A stretch of 64,000 nt of DNA from Steromphala cineraria (GCA_916613615.1 OU744728.1:29395950-29459949); one strand, 5' to 3'; shown: positions 23,098 through 34,561, counted from the stretch's first letter. A program made the numbers and translations. Notes: generated by a model not told the origin, from the letters alone.

Positions 23098-23309
23098 TAG
23101 GTGGTGGGCCGGATTCGTCGCGTTCAGCGATAACTCCCAAGATTGATCTGAGGATCGGCGACCTAGCGAGCGACCGTTCTAATTGGCGTATTGTCTGACC
23201 TCTCAAGGTCGACGACCCGTAGTTAAAACACCACAAAACACTGTAAACCGTTAATTGATAACTTTTATTGACATGTGTTGGGATGTCCGCCTCCACGAGT
23301 GGGGCGTCA

Positions 23310-24631
23310 TCAACGTGGCGGGTTGCGCCCCCTGCTAGGAGGAGCACCCGTGGTCCGCTGCTGAGCAAACACCTGCGCCCCTAGACGGGCTACGCCCTCC
23401 AGGTCCTCCGTGGAGACATCGCGCAGGTAGTGGTTGTCGAACACCAAGCCCGACTTCCAGAAGCAGCCGGCCATGATGTCCGCCACTGACAAATTGCTAT
23501 GAAGGGCCATCGTCGCCGAGATGGCCCGAATTTCATGCGGGTTGGTCCGCGCCGGTGCCGGTAATCCTGCCACCTTGTAGGCGTCTATTACCGCCGACCT
23601 GAGGTAGACCCCCAACTGCCTCTTGTCAATCTCATTCGAACTCGTTTGGGAATGGGGCAGAAAGAGTCTGCGCCTCCCTTGCCTCAATGTCCGCGTAGAG
23701 CGCGCACTGGACAGAGGAGACGTTCCTGCTCGTCCGTCGGCTCGATGGACGGGGAGATTGATGGCAGTGTGAAGGTCCTCCCGCGTTCGTCAGCGCCTTG
23801 GTTCTTGCACAGGAAGTCTGGCGCCAGACCCAAGGTCGCTGACCCTCCATCTCTCACCTCAAACCTGAGCAAATCAGCTTGCAACGCGTGCAGTTCTGAT
23901 ACCCTGGCCGCTGACCCCATTGCAACCAAAAAGCAAGTCTTGATGGTGAGACGCAGCAGCGTCGTGTCCGTCAGTGGCTCATAGTGCTCAGATTTGAGGT
24001 GATTTAACACTATCGCCAGATCCCACTCTGGTGGTCTTAGCTTGTGGCGGCCATCCACGTTCCTGTATGTTCTAATGAGTTCCTTTAGAATGGAAATGTC
24101 CAGACCGGGGTCCTTCTTCCGAAGGACGGACATTATGGCTGCGAGGTTCGTGTTGATGGAGGAGGCTTTGAGCCCCCTCGCTGTGCGCAGGTGGACCAGG
24201 TACTCAGCGACCTGAGGTACCGTCACTGCCTGCACATCAAATCCTTTCCCCTCGCAAAATGCCATAAAGGAAGCCCATTGGAAATCATACAGCTTGCGCG
24301 TGGATGACCGCTGTGAGGTTGCCACTATGTTGGCTACCGCCTCTGAAAACCCCGCGCTCCTCAATCCATCTTGGAGACAACCCAAACGTGCAGATGGAGG
24401 ACCTGGGGGTTCTCGTGCACTCGTTTGCTCGGGTTGCTCCTGAGAAGGTCCCACCTGAGCGGTAGGGGGACCGGCTCCTGAGCGCAGAGCCTTCTGAGGG
24501 GCACATACCATGGTCTCGCTGGCCACTTCGGCGCAACCAGGAGGAGTTTCAGGACCTTGGTCTCCCGGACCTTGGCCACTACCTGTGTCAGGATGGCAGG
24601 GGGGGGGGGGGGGGAAAGCGTAAGCGTCCAT
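23310..24631 (-). pseudogene. DIRS tyrosine recombinase (frameshifted)
   Basis: The N-terminal part (24,631-23,684) includes the core-binding region SSTRKLYDFQWASFMAFC and SSINTNLAAI and the first catalytic Arg in SAARVSELHAL. The second part (23,687-23,310) has HEIR (the catalytic His-x-x-Arg) and FWKSGLVFDNHYLRD with the catalytic Tyr. The two are out of frame at about 23,685-23,700. Upstream, a 15-base homopolymer at 24,600-24,614 (C on the coding strand) shifts the frame, and the familiar linker ending LHLHVWVV is read in another frame at 24,579-24,361. The enzyme would integrate circular DIRS DNA, but this copy is broken. Confidence 0.87.
24600..24614. repeat. 15-base homopolymer in the DIRS RNase H-recombinase linker
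   Basis: Fifteen consecutive G on the plus strand, coding for a Pro run on the minus strand. It coincides with a change of reading frame in the polyprotein, so slippage here is a likely cause. Confidence 0.9.
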
Positions 24632-24658
24632 CCCCTCCCACCCTAACGAGAGAGCGTC

Positions 24659-26431
24659 TTATCCCCATGCAAGGGGGTCGGGTACCGGCGACAAGTATAT
24701 CGGCAACTGGTGATTGAGCCGTGTCGCAAAGAGGTCGACATGCGGCCTCCCGAACTGGAGACATATCGCCTCGAATACTCGAGGGTGCAACATCCACTCC
24801 GTGGATGGAGGTTTGTCCGGGCAAGAGAGAGCGTCTGCTAGGACGTTCTTTGCTCCCGGGATGTGCACCGCTCTGATTGAGATATTGAGGTTGTCCACCA
24901 GGCGAAATAGCCCTATCACCAGTTGTAACAGCGATCCCGCCTTGGTCGATCCCTGCTTGTTGATCGACCAGGCCGCTGTGGAGCTGTCCGTGTGCACGCA
25001 CAGCACATGATCCTTCAGCTGGTTTGACCAGTGATTGATCTCCAGACGTATGGCGTCTAACTCCAACAGGTTGACGTGACGTCTCCCCTGTGTCGGAGAC
25101 CACACGCCCGCCGTTTGGTCTGTCCCCAGATGAGCGCCCCAACCTTGTGTGGAGGCGTCCACGTACAGTTGGCTCCTCGCGGGGGGTTGCTGGAGGGGTA
25201 CCCCCGCCAGAACATTGTTTCCGTCCTGCCACCATTCGAGGTGGTGAGTGAGGTCCTGTGGCATCCTGCTGATGAGATGGCCGCAGGACTCCTCTCGAAC
25301 ATGCTTGTTTAGTACGATCTGAAGAGGTCTGAGATGGAGTCTCCCCCTCTTCGTATAGTCTTGAGCTGAGGTCAAGAACCCTAGGAGACGTTGCCACTGT
25401 CGGAGCCTGAGAGGCTCGCGACAGGCCTGCGCTAGGAGTTCCTTGTAGCGCCCCATCTGCTCTTCCGTGACAAAGGCTTTGTCCTGGGTCGTGTCCAGCA
25501 AGACGCCTAGGAAGACGAGTGACGTCGTTGGTACTAGGTCCAATTTGTCCAGGTTGACTAGCCAACCCAGGCGTCTGAACAGAGCAATTACAAAATCTCT
25601 TTGCCTGGAAAGAACTGGCGGGGAGCAGTGGCTCCCGAACCCGTCGTCCAGATACATCGCAAATTGAATGTGGTGCTTGTGTAAGAGCTGGACGATGGGC
25701 TGGGTCACTCAGGTGAACAGCCATGGTGCCGTCGAGATTCCGAATGGTAACACGTTCCACTGGAAGTGGCGACCTGCCAGGACGAATCGGAGATACTTGC
25801 GATCCGCGGGGCAGATTGGGATGTGCAAGTACGCGTCCTGTAGATCCAACGACACCATGTGGTTGTATGGATGAAGCAACCGCATGATAGACCGCACGGT
25901 CAAGAGCCGAAAATATGGCGGCCGCTCGAGGTAGGAGCGGTTGAACTGTTTCATGTCGTGAATCAGCCGCCATTTTTTCGGGTCCTTCTTCGGTCTCACG
26001 AATACCGGAGAGTAAAAGCCTGGTGTCAGATCCTCGAGCGGGAGCTCGCTCACCGCCTCCTTGGAGATCAGGATCTCCACTTGTTCCAACGTACGCGCCA
26101 GCCGTTCCGACTCTAGCAGTCGCTCCACTGGCGAACAAGTTAGCGGGGGGCGGGTGTGCGCGGGTATACGAAACCCGCGCTCCAGGATCTGACAGACATA
26201 CTCGTCCAGTTCCAACTGTATCCAGTTGGCCACGAAGCTGGAAAGACGGCCTCCCACTGGCCCATCCTTGTCCGACACTACTGCTGGCGGCATGCGCAGA
26301 GACTCCCAGAAGTCATCGCTTCTTGGGAGTGTCACCAAACGCGCGACCTTTGCCACGCTGCTTCTTGGGGTTCCTTTTTGGAGAGGGGCCGGCGTTGAAG
26401 TCGTAGCGACTCTTGCCTGGCCGGCCCCCAT
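24659..26431 (-). pseudogene. DIRS reverse transcriptase-RNase H (two in-frame stops)
   Basis: The RT part (26,431-25,709) has GGRLSSFVANW, PKKDPKKWRLIHDMK, SLDLQDAYLHIP (first catalytic Asp) and LPFGISTAPWLFT. A TGA at 25,709-25,711 follows; the same frame then continues (25,708-24,659) with YLDDGFG (the catalytic Asp pair), FLGVLLD, and RNase H motifs YVDAST, LLELDAI, HTDSSTA and a final NVLADALS. A TAA at 24,659-24,661 ends this part, and the frame resumes toward the recombinase. The first 119 bp overlap the Gag-like frame. The TGA may have arisen from CGA by CpG decay, an inference from the following codons. Confidence 0.9.
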
Positions 26432-28011
26432 CCCGAAAGGAAACTCCGCCGGTTCTGAAACCTGTAGGAGATATGGGTGGGTTCCCCTTACGCTTCTTCG
26501 GCGTTGTTACCCCGGAGGAGACCCTGCCTCCTCCCGCTGCCAGGCGGTTGGTCAGCTCTTGCTGTTGGGTCTCCTGCCGATGTCGCAACGCCTCCGCCAC
26601 TTGCCCGTCGAAAAGCGTCGCTGACGCTGCTGGGGCGTTCCTGAGGCGGGTACGCATCTCCGCCGGGAGGTTGGTTCTTGCCAGGAACCCGTCCCGCCTC
26701 AGGTACGTGACTCCCGCCGAGATGCGAGAGGCACTCAGCATGATCTGTGCTATGTTGCCTGCTGCAGAACCAAACCCGCGGTACAGTGCCTTGGCACCTT
26801 TCTCCATCCCCGCCTCCATGGCGAAGGCGGCCATGGCTTGGCAGGAGTGGGCAAGGGAGTTCGCCATGCCCAAGATGCTCCTGGCCTCCCTATCAATGTG
26901 TGATAGGTGGCCGTCCGAGATGGAGTGAGCAACTCCTGGGGGTGCCACACGCCTTATGTCATTGTCCAAGGCGGGGGGAGAGAGGGAGATCGGAGGAGAA
27001 GCGACCGGGAGCCCCGCCCTCTGGCGATCTGAGATCACCAGCGGCGGGAGAAGATGGCCCGGTGCTGCCAACGCCACGTGTGCGTCGTAGTCTTTGCCTG
27101 CCGCCAGGAGGAGACGGTGAGGCGGGAACAACACGCTCCGGGGGTTCACTTCCTCCTCCTGGCAAAAGGTCTCGAGGCGAGCCTGTTTGGACTGGGAGCA
27201 TTCCCCGTTCACTTCTTGCAGCTTCACCCCACACCAGTCGGCGATGGCCGCCATCCTCTCGCCTTGATCAGGCGCCTCCTCCTCCTGGAGGCCGCCAGCA
27301 GAGGACAACGGAGGAGCGTGCGGGGGGAGATCCCCCACGGCTCTGTCCCCTAGCTGAGAGCCAGGCGAGGAGGGCACTGACGGGGGGCGAGGTGACCGGC
27401 GACACAACTGTCACGCGCCGAGTCGACCTGGTGGTGGGTGCCACAGGAGGTGTCAAGGGAACCTCCGTCCTGCCCTTGTCCATGTCCTGAGTTCCGACGA
27501 ACTCCTTCAGCATCGACCTGACGGACGAGAGAACGTCGGCCTTGAATGCCTGCTGATCGAATGTCGGAGGGGTGGGCGCCCTTGAGCGTTTCTTGGGCTT
27601 TGTGGCCTTCTTGCGGCGACCCCCGCGCCGTGGGGAGTCGGCCGGCAATTGTGTGCGCCCCTCGGGGGACGAACCCCGCGGTGGGGAGAGGTCAGACAAG
27701 CGCCCCATCGGCATAGGGTCTCGTAAGGACCTGTCCGAGCGCAAAGACCCCACGTCCGACACCAGAGAAGAGGGTTCGTCGAACTCCCCAGCGTCCTCGG
27801 AAATGACAAGGTCCGTGCGCTCCGGTGACGCCCCAGCCGCGCCTGCGCTGGAGGTCGAGCCTGGGTTGGGTTTCCTGCCCCTGGTGCGCTGTTGGAGCTC
27901 ACTTTTCCTAATGGCTTCGCGATAGCGCTTGTGTTGGTCCCGGGTGAGTCCCTCGCACTCGACGCAACGATTCTCCTCCGGGCATGTGTTCCTGCACAGG
28001 CGGCAGACCAC
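26313..28011 (-). pseudogene. DIRS Gag-like protein (frameshifted)
   Basis: The first frame (28,011-27,268) starts with a cysteine cluster CRLCRNTCPEENRCVEC and a basic Lys/Arg-rich region. The second (27,407-26,313) contains DQGERMAAIADWCGVKL, DYDAHVALAAPGHLLPP, an Ala-rich helical region (LGMANSLAHSCQAMAAFAME) and a basic C-terminus with PKKRKGNPP. The switch between frames occurs in 27,268-27,407. By position, just before and overlapping the RT frame, this is the structural protein that packages element RNA. Sequence-level homology to other Gag proteins was not tested. Confidence 0.7.
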
Positions 28012-28289
28012 GTGGGGGTCCTAGCTCGCCGATTTGCGAGACCCGCACCGCCCGCAGAAGCCTGCGTACGGAGACGCCGAGTCGCAGGGGACCAAGGCCA
28101 TCCAGGAGTGAGGCAGCCTGAAGCTGGTAAAAGGTCAAGAGAACAAGGAGAGAGCGCCTGGCGCGCCTCGATCCCGTCCACTTTTACCGTGGACACGGAG
28201 AGAACGACTGGGCGCCTCGATCCGGTCCGAGTCCAAGTGAGAGAGGCGAGAGCTAGGTGCGTCCCGTCTCTAATCCAAACAGAGCGTGA

Positions 28290-28690
28290 GCGCACTGATC
28301 AATCGGCGCCTGAGGCGTCAGGCGCCTGTCCAAGCGCAAGCGCACGAGTCCGCTTGCTTCCTGTGTCCCAAGCGTCAAGCGCTACCCGGCGGCACGTGTC
28401 AGTCGTCTCTCTACTCAGGCGCTACCCATGGCGGGAAGCTCCCCTGAGTTAAGAGCGAGAGGCACGCAAGCGAGGCAGCACCCAAGCGCTCAAGCGCTCA
28501 AGCGCACAAGCGCACAAGCGTCCAAGCGCACCAGCGCACCAGCGCACCAGCGTCCTATCTCACAGCGCGTGAGCGTCCAGGCGGCCAGGCGCCCAAGCGC
28601 GAAGGCGACCAGGCGCACAACCCAGCGAGACGCTTGCCCGAAGCAAGCGCTAGGAAGCGCCCGACCCCGCGAGAAGCGTGCGGCGCCGGA
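28290..28690. repeat. GC-rich short tandem repeat, DIRS 5' region
   Basis: Nine- to ten-base units of the form CAAGCGCAC, CAGCGCACC or CAAGCGTC are repeated many times, mainly at 28,470-28,560. The tract lies upstream of the Gag-like frame and ends at a GAGAGA microsatellite (28,694-28,719). The plus-strand frame at 28,428-28,694 is a by-product. Confidence 0.75.
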
Positions 28691-28720
28691 CTAGGCGAGA
28701 GAGGGAGAGAGAGAGAGACA

Positions 28721-30706
28721 CCATTTTATTTGATTTCGCAATGTTAACCTTAAGTCCGTATTCTACAGAAAATGAAGAGAGGATGTTCAACTGCTTTTGC
28801 AAATCTCTGCATACAACACAATGTCATCAGCAAACAGAAGTAAATATATATGTACAATATCAGGCATAAGTTGTAATCCATAACAATCCGAACATTCCAT
28901 ACTCATTGCTAGTTCATTGATATATAGTGAAAATAGTAACGGGCTCATAATGCAACCCTGTTTTAAACCAACGGGACAGTTGAAGAACTCTGAATAAGTG
29001 TGATTGTTTTTGACACAGGCAGTTACATCGCTGTTTAGATTATGTATGATTTGGAATAACTTGCCTTTGATTCCAATACGGTTAAATAAATTCCATAGTC
29101 TAGGGCGCCTTACAGTATCAAAAGCCTTTTAGTCTATGAATGCAGCATAAAGTGTACCTCTTTCTTTATTATTTGTTTTTCTATCAACACATTTAGAATA
29201 AATACATTGTCAATAGTTGAATATTCATGCCTAAAACCAGCTGCGTTTCAGCAATCCTATCAAATATTTCTGTCCATGTTCTCAGTCTGTTGCATATAAT
29301 TGACGTAAATATTTTACTGAATATACTAAGAAGTGATATGCCTCTATAATTATTTGGATCATTTGTTGGTCCACTTTTATGTAATGGGATAATAATAGCT
29401 TTAGACCATTCGTCCGGTATAGAGCCAGAGTCAAAAATCTTATTGAACAACTTATGAAGAGTTGGAATTAAAACATCAACCCCATGTATAAAGAATTCAG
29501 CAATTAAGTTATCGAGACCAGCTGATTTATTTCTTTTTAAACCCTTAATGGCATTTTTGATTTCTGTCTCGGTTATAGTATTGTTCAAAATCGTATCAGA
29601 TATTTCATCCGCCTCCTTATCATTAGCATAATCAAATGTCTCATAAGAAAATTTATCATCGTCTCCTTCAGTGAACAAGTTACAAAAATGTTCCTTCCAC
29701 GTATCGATTGATATGCTATTTGTACGTGTTTGACTTTTTCGAGAATTCTCCTTACCGTTTTCCAAAATAGATTAGGTTGGTTTAGATTTTCCATTTGCCT
29801 ATCCATGGACGCAGCATCATATTCGGTTTGTTTTTGATGACAAATAGACTTAAACTTCTGCTTACTGTTAACATAAACTTTAAAATCATTATCGTCATGC
29901 GTGTTTCTAAACTTCCTCAGATTAGCATATATTTGCTTCTTTGACTGCTGAAAGGCCCTATCAAACCAAACAGGTTGCTTAACTTCTCTACGCTGTACTC
30001 GCCTTTTCATTACCTGAGCTGAATTAAGGATCACATCATTCAATGTAATGACAGCGTGGTTGATATTATCTTCTCTCAAATCTTTTAAAATATTTATCTC
30101 ATGCAACTCGACATTATCGATTAGTGATTTCATAAATACATCCATAGCCAATACACACCATCTATCTTTATACAACACCGGGCCCCCACACTGATTACTT
30201 AAATCAGTAGCATAGTCTTCTGCTTTTTATTCTATGGATAGAGTAAGTGGTCCGATTCCGTTTGTTCATCAATAGTAAAATCTGCAATGATATTAAACAT
30301 GTTTGGAGACACAATGAAATAATCAAAAACACTTTTTCCCGTATGTGATATAAAAGTATACCCTCCAGTTGACTTATCACAGCCTGCTCTATACCGTTTA
30401 CAACATATATATTATTACTGATACACATCTTAATGAGGTCGCGTCCATACCTATTCAGTGTCTCATCAGCGGTAACCCTTGGTACATCAAACAGATCTTC
30501 ATAATAACTAGGTACATGTGTGACATCGTCTGTATCATCAAAGACAATATAATCATTTTTCTTACATCATCATCATTACAAATCCATGTCTCTAACAAAA
30601 ACAAGACATCAAATGTACATAAATAGGAAGTAAAGTCATCAAAGGTTAATTTATAACAAAGTCCAGAAATGTTCCAAAATCCTATTTTTATCCTTGAATT
30701 ACACAC
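28721..30706 (-). pseudogene. APE-type non-LTR retrotransposon ORF2 (endonuclease-RT, decayed)
   Basis: The minus-strand frame begins near 30,706 with the endonuclease start RIKIGFWNISGL and LFLLETWIC. It passes through a frameshifted stretch (30,428-30,204) and continues with REVKQPVWFDRAFQ and QPNLFWKTVRRI (30,178-29,585). RT motifs follow: KGLKRNKSAGLDN, IPDEWSKAIIIPLHKSG, NNYRGISLLS (29,765-29,193), then AFDTVRRPRLWNL, GLKQGCIMSPLLFSLYIN and FADDIVLYAE (29,100-28,790). Several frameshifts and stops interrupt it. The copy ends abruptly at 28,721 beside a GA microsatellite and the DIRS element. The missing C-terminal part is probably the fragment at 22,169-22,668. Confidence 0.85.
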
Positions 30707-30707
30707 A

Positions 30708-31943
30708 TCAAAAGTATCTTGGCCGTAGCCTCCCCGTTATTTCCTTGTCAATGAGGTTTGCCTGAGAGATTTCCGTCTCCCCCGGTGCTGAGTCAAACTT
30801 AGGTGTAAGGCTGTTCACATTGCCGTGTCCACTTACTAAGTTAAGGTTAGAGTTACCTGCCCCTTGTTGCACGTCCTTAGAAGCTGATGTCGTCTGCTCG
30901 CCACTAAGGGCACCATGACTCCCAGCCGGGGCGTATTCCTTGGGTCTAACGTCCTGTGCTATCCCTCCGTTTCCAGATCCGAATTGAAACAGCACTCCTG
31001 AGTCGTCGGAAGATATATCAACATTCAAGGGGACTGTTCTATCTGATCTTTTATCGAATACAGGCGGTAGACGTGTGTTGTGGCCTGTTTGAATCTCTGA
31101 CAATCAGTCTCCTAAAGAAAGCTACCTTACCCTCGCGACGTGCATCCGCAACTGCGTCACGTTGTCTCCCTGTCAGATCTGCTGCAATACGGATATCCCG
31201 ACGAGTAAGACACTCTCGTCTTTTGAACACAAGATCTCTGTCGTCGGGGTGGGAGAATTTAACAATGATCGCTCGACTAATGTAGCTTTCTGATTGTCGC
31301 CCTACACGGTGTGTTCTTAAAATGTCCCTTTCGTTCAACGTCTTAGATGGAATAGCTTCATTTAGGATATTGATGATCTTTTCCTTGCTTACTCCTGCAT
31401 CCTCTGTCTCGTCTTCTTGGATACCAAAGAACCTGATATTGTCCCGTCTGCTGTACGCCTCCATCCTGTCTAACTCCGTGGTTAGGTCTGAAACAGTTCT
31501 CTCCAACATAGTTATCCGGTACTCACTTTCTTTCACCTTTATATTTGTCTCACCAAGTTACCGACCATATGTGTTAATATCGTCTTTCAGACCACCAGCT
31601 TTAAGTTCTAGTATTTCTGTTTTCCTCTGTAGCGTGTTAACTGCACTCGAAAGGTCTTTTATATCTGTACTTATTTTTCCAAATTACTGTTCATTGCTTT
31701 TAAGTCTCGATCAATTAAGTCAAATTTTCCACCAACAAAAGATTTCATTTGTTCCGATTCCTTTTGCATATGCTCTTTCATTTTATCCAACATTTTCTCT
31801 AAATCTAATTGATCTACTGGGCCCGGGTTACTCTCAATATCGCCAGCTCGGAGTAGCAAAGTGTTACAGTTTGTAAACATGGTGTCAAGGCCGTTAGACA
31901 TATCTCCACCGTGCATACACTGGATGACGTTATTGATGTAGGT
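30708..31943 (-). pseudogene. Non-LTR retrotransposon ORF1 with N-terminal 2A-like motif
   Basis: The frame from the ATG at 31,916 reaches a 2A-like motif, LLLRAGDIESNPGP, encoded at 31,859-31,818. A helical, charged stretch follows (LEKMLDKMKEHMQKESEQMK). After a frameshift near 31,680 there is a predicted coiled coil, a TAA at 31,558-31,560, and an RRM-like region with SRRDNIRFFGIQED, ILRTHRVGR, RDLVFKRRECL and GRQRDAV (31,536-31,051). Another frameshift leads to the C-terminus (31,103-30,708), whose stop overlaps the start of ORF2. ORF1 proteins of this class bind element RNA. 2A motifs cause a skipped peptide bond before the last Pro. Confidence 0.82.
31818..31859 (-). other. 2A-like ribosome-skipping motif
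   Basis: The encoded peptide LLLRAGDIESNPGP fits the D-(V/I)-E-x-N-P-G-P consensus exactly. In known 2A peptides the Gly-Pro bond is not made, so the protein is released and translation resumes at Pro. Here the motif would separate a short leader of about 30 residues from the rest of ORF1. Confidence 0.88.
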
Positions 31944-32935
31944 ATTTCAATATTCACCTGCAAATCAGGGCATACAAACTGCCACCCAATCTCTGCTATG
32001 CTGCTGTACTTGTTTGCTAGTCCATGTCCAGCGATGAGCACAGTCTCCCACACTACAAAGCACGGTAGTAAGGACCACACGAGGGTAGAAATCGTGCAGT
32101 CAACTCTAGATCTCACGTTATAGAAAGGGTTCTGATGATACAATGCCCGTTCAGGGCTCAACAATGCTAGTTCAGAGCCCACACTTGTGGTCAGCGCAAA
32201 ATGTTATGCCAATTTTTTTTAAACATCTTGTAAAATTTTATCATCACTTACAAACAACTTCACTACGATTTGAATACATTCTTGTGTTTCTACTTATTTA
32301 AATATTTGTCACATTGACTAAAATATTTTGCGACTTAACATACAGTTAATTGAAAAACGAGGATCCATTGGTTGAGAATTCAGCAAGTTTTAACACTCAA
32401 ACGATTAAAAACTACAGAAGCTATGCCAGACAATCAGTAAACTTAGGATATAAGGATATACACGACTAAGAATGATACTTTGATTATGATTATTTTTTGA
32501 ATCTTACTTCTAATCTGGCACGCTGTGATTATGTCATTTGAGTGGTTTAATGGTGTCAGGTTGATTCTAAATTTTATGTAAGGATTGCCGTACGAAAAGT
32601 TCAATCCGGTACAAAGTTATCTTATCTTGGTGTTGTATTCCACGTCATTTACACTTCTTGAAGTTTTAACTATATATATTTACGAATTATGATGTTGATT
32701 CAAATTGCTCACATATACACTGGGTGCTAAGAAAGGTGTGATATCACCTGGACATCTACCCCACTTCCGATCTCGTTGCTATGGTTTCCTGTGTTCTAAC
32801 TGTAGGTATATTAACCGATACACCACAATACAACTATTCTTTTTTTGCACACCCACATCAAGTCAGGTGTAGAGATTTTCAACTTTGGCAATTCAACGGA
32901 GTTGTAAAATTTAGAATTTTTTAGAAATGTTGACG
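31944..32935. other. Probable 5' UTR of the non-LTR element, then plain non-coding DNA
   Basis: A 122-codon minus-strand frame (32,182-31,814) overlaps the 2A-containing ORF in another frame. It has a hydrophobic stretch (LVWSLLPCFVVWETVLIAG) and could be a leader in a frameshifted copy, but this is not secure. From about 32,200 nothing is recognised. Confidence 0.45.
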
Positions 32936-33010
32936 ACCAAAGTAGGAATCGAACCAGGGGCCTTAATGTTGCGATGCAACGCCTCTATCGATTGAGCTAA
33001 TGAGGCTTGA
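32936..33010 (-). repeat. tRNA-like sequence, SINE head or tRNA relic
   Basis: On the minus strand it reads GCCTCATTAGCTCAATCGAT (box A-like) and, about 30 bases later, GGTTCGATTCC, a perfect box B. The 3' acceptor side does not pair with the 5' side and the D- and anticodon stems are poor, so a working tRNA is unlikely. Confidence 0.5.
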
Positions 33011-33255
33011 TACAGGTAGCTGTACTTCTTGTTGTGTCATATCTAGGTTGTTGTATTTTTCTATATAAGCCTATGTATTGGTACTAGTTTGTACCCAATT
33101 TTGATGTAATGAAGTCAGTTTATGTTTTTTAAAACGTAATAAGATTGGTTTTGTCTATATTTTTTTTATCTAGTTAAGTCAAGACATATATACATAGAGA
33201 AGGTTGAATGGCTCTTTTTTGTCAAATATAACTCGACCGTAGTGGGGTATAAGTC

Positions 33256-33403
33256 AGATATACCCACACTTCCCTCGGTGCATCACTCAATATACCTCCT
33301 GTTTGAATCGTGATCCTCGGCTCCGCTACGCTACGCCTCGGAAACTCATGATTCAAACAGGAGGTAAATTGAGCGATACGCCTCGGGAAGTGTGGGTATA
33401 TCT
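33256..33403. repeat. Foldback element (148-bp palindrome)
   Basis: Arms 33,256-33,309 and 33,350-33,403 are near-perfect inverted complements: AGATATACCCACACTTCCC pairs with GGGAAGTGTGGGTATATCT, and GTTTGAATC with GATTCAAAC. The centre also pairs loosely (CCTCGG and CTCGG words). It has the form of a small foldback or MITE-type element. Confidence 0.85.
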
Positions 33404-34059
33404 ATTACATGTACGTGATATGGTATACCAGGAAATGAGGGCTCTCCTGTTACATAAGTATTATATGAATCCATGTTGGTGTGATGGCATATATTTGGAT
33501 GGTCGTAATGAGTATTTGATACGCAGCAGCTTGAATTTCTAAGAGAAATTCGTGCGATATCCTGATATACAATTTTTATTTCACAATATCACTGATGGTC
33601 ACAATTTGTTCACATTTCTTTCACATTCGGAGTTTAACATCTGACATTAGTTCACTCCCTATAAGTTTCTACTCTCACTTTTTATGTAGCCACATCGTCA
33701 TAGTTTTACCGTCAATAATCATAATCAATATGAAGGGGTAGGATACACTCAATTTTCGCGAACACGAAATATTTAATTGTGCTCAAAAGTGTACGTTTTC
33801 GGTTATTTTTCATTAAATGTTTTCAAAAAAATAGATTTTGGATAACTTCTGCAGATTTTAAGTCAAAACATTTTGAAAACAATTTTTTCAGTTTTTGTGA
33901 TATCTGCCCAGTAAATCACAAAACGTATAAAGCTAACCTTATCAAAAGTAGTTTGAGTTTGTATGAAATACAACAATATTAAGAAGCACAGCTTCAGTTG
34001 CATTTATTCAAAGGATAGCCTTTAAAGTTTTTCCAAAGGAGTTTATGTACAATGTTGTT
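33404..34059. other. AT-rich non-coding stretch
   Basis: Two short plus-strand frames (33,303-33,542 and 33,779-33,982) lack family motifs. The first begins within the foldback element. The second is AT-rich and Phe/Lys-biased. Nothing else was seen. Confidence 0.5.
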
Positions 34060-34561
34060 CAACATCCAAACAATTCCAAACAATTAAATGCAGAACCAAA
34101 ATATACGAAGAATCTTTCTTACCTGACACTGTAAGAATTTGGAATTCATTACCTAATGAATTCGTACAAGCGAACTCAATAGCTCAATTTAAATCTCTGC
34201 TGATAACTGATGCATCAAGTAATAATTACCTTAATCTTAAATGCGGCAGTCGTTTTTGTCAAATAATACACTGTAGACTCAAGCTTGGTTGCAGCGATTT
34301 GAACTCTGATAAAGTAATCGACATATTTCAAATACTCGAGAATGCGCTTGTGGATACCAAAATGAAGATGTTGCGCACTACCTGTTTGCATGCAGGTTGT
34401 ATACAACTATAAGAAGCAATTCGTTTTTCTATGTAAATGGCTATAGCCTTCAGACTGTGTTATATGGAACACCGTACGAAATTGATAATGACAATATAAA
34501 TATAATTAAGTCCCTTCATCACTTTATCCTCAAGAGTAAACGCTTTGAGAAATCTATTTAA
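34060..34561 (+). pseudogene. Non-LTR retrotransposon ORF2 tail, plus strand
   Basis: Reading from about 34,060 gives RTKIYEESFLPDTVRIWNSL, PNEFVQANSIAQFKSLL and then FCQIIHCRLKLGCSDLNSD. After a one-base shift near 34,310 it continues CACGYQNEDVAHYLFACRLY and a terminal helix ending at TAA 34,559-34,561. The WNSLP segment and the C-x-C...H...C cluster are typical of the end of CR1- or Jockey-type ORF2. The rest of the element is missing (5' truncation). It is in the opposite orientation to the nested element to its left. Confidence 0.75.

Larger units (their letters stand above)
22721..28710 (-). mobile_element. DIRS-type tyrosine-recombinase retrotransposon (decayed)
   Basis: On the minus strand the order is Gag-like ORF, reverse transcriptase, RNase H and tyrosine recombinase, the set that defines DIRS-order elements. 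No integrase, protease or methyltransferase domain was seen. GC content is visibly much higher than the flanks. The 3' end has a 59-bp inverted pair (22,735-22,793 and 22,998-23,056). No matching terminal sequence was found near 28,700, so the 5' end may be truncated. Stops and frameshifts make it non-functional. Confidence 0.88.

Noticed and set aside
23646..28011. Many long plus-strand and alternative-frame open frames over the DIRS element (for example 26,747-27,490 and 24,588-26,138)
   Set aside because: They are by-products of high GC content opposite or out of frame with the recognisable RT, RNase H and recombinase frames.
22161..31943. Possible endogenous retrovirus
   Set aside because: No LTRs, protease, DDE integrase or envelope. 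The recombinase is a tyrosine type and the other elements have APE endonuclease and non-LTR RT, so these are DIRS and non-LTR elements, not viral copies.
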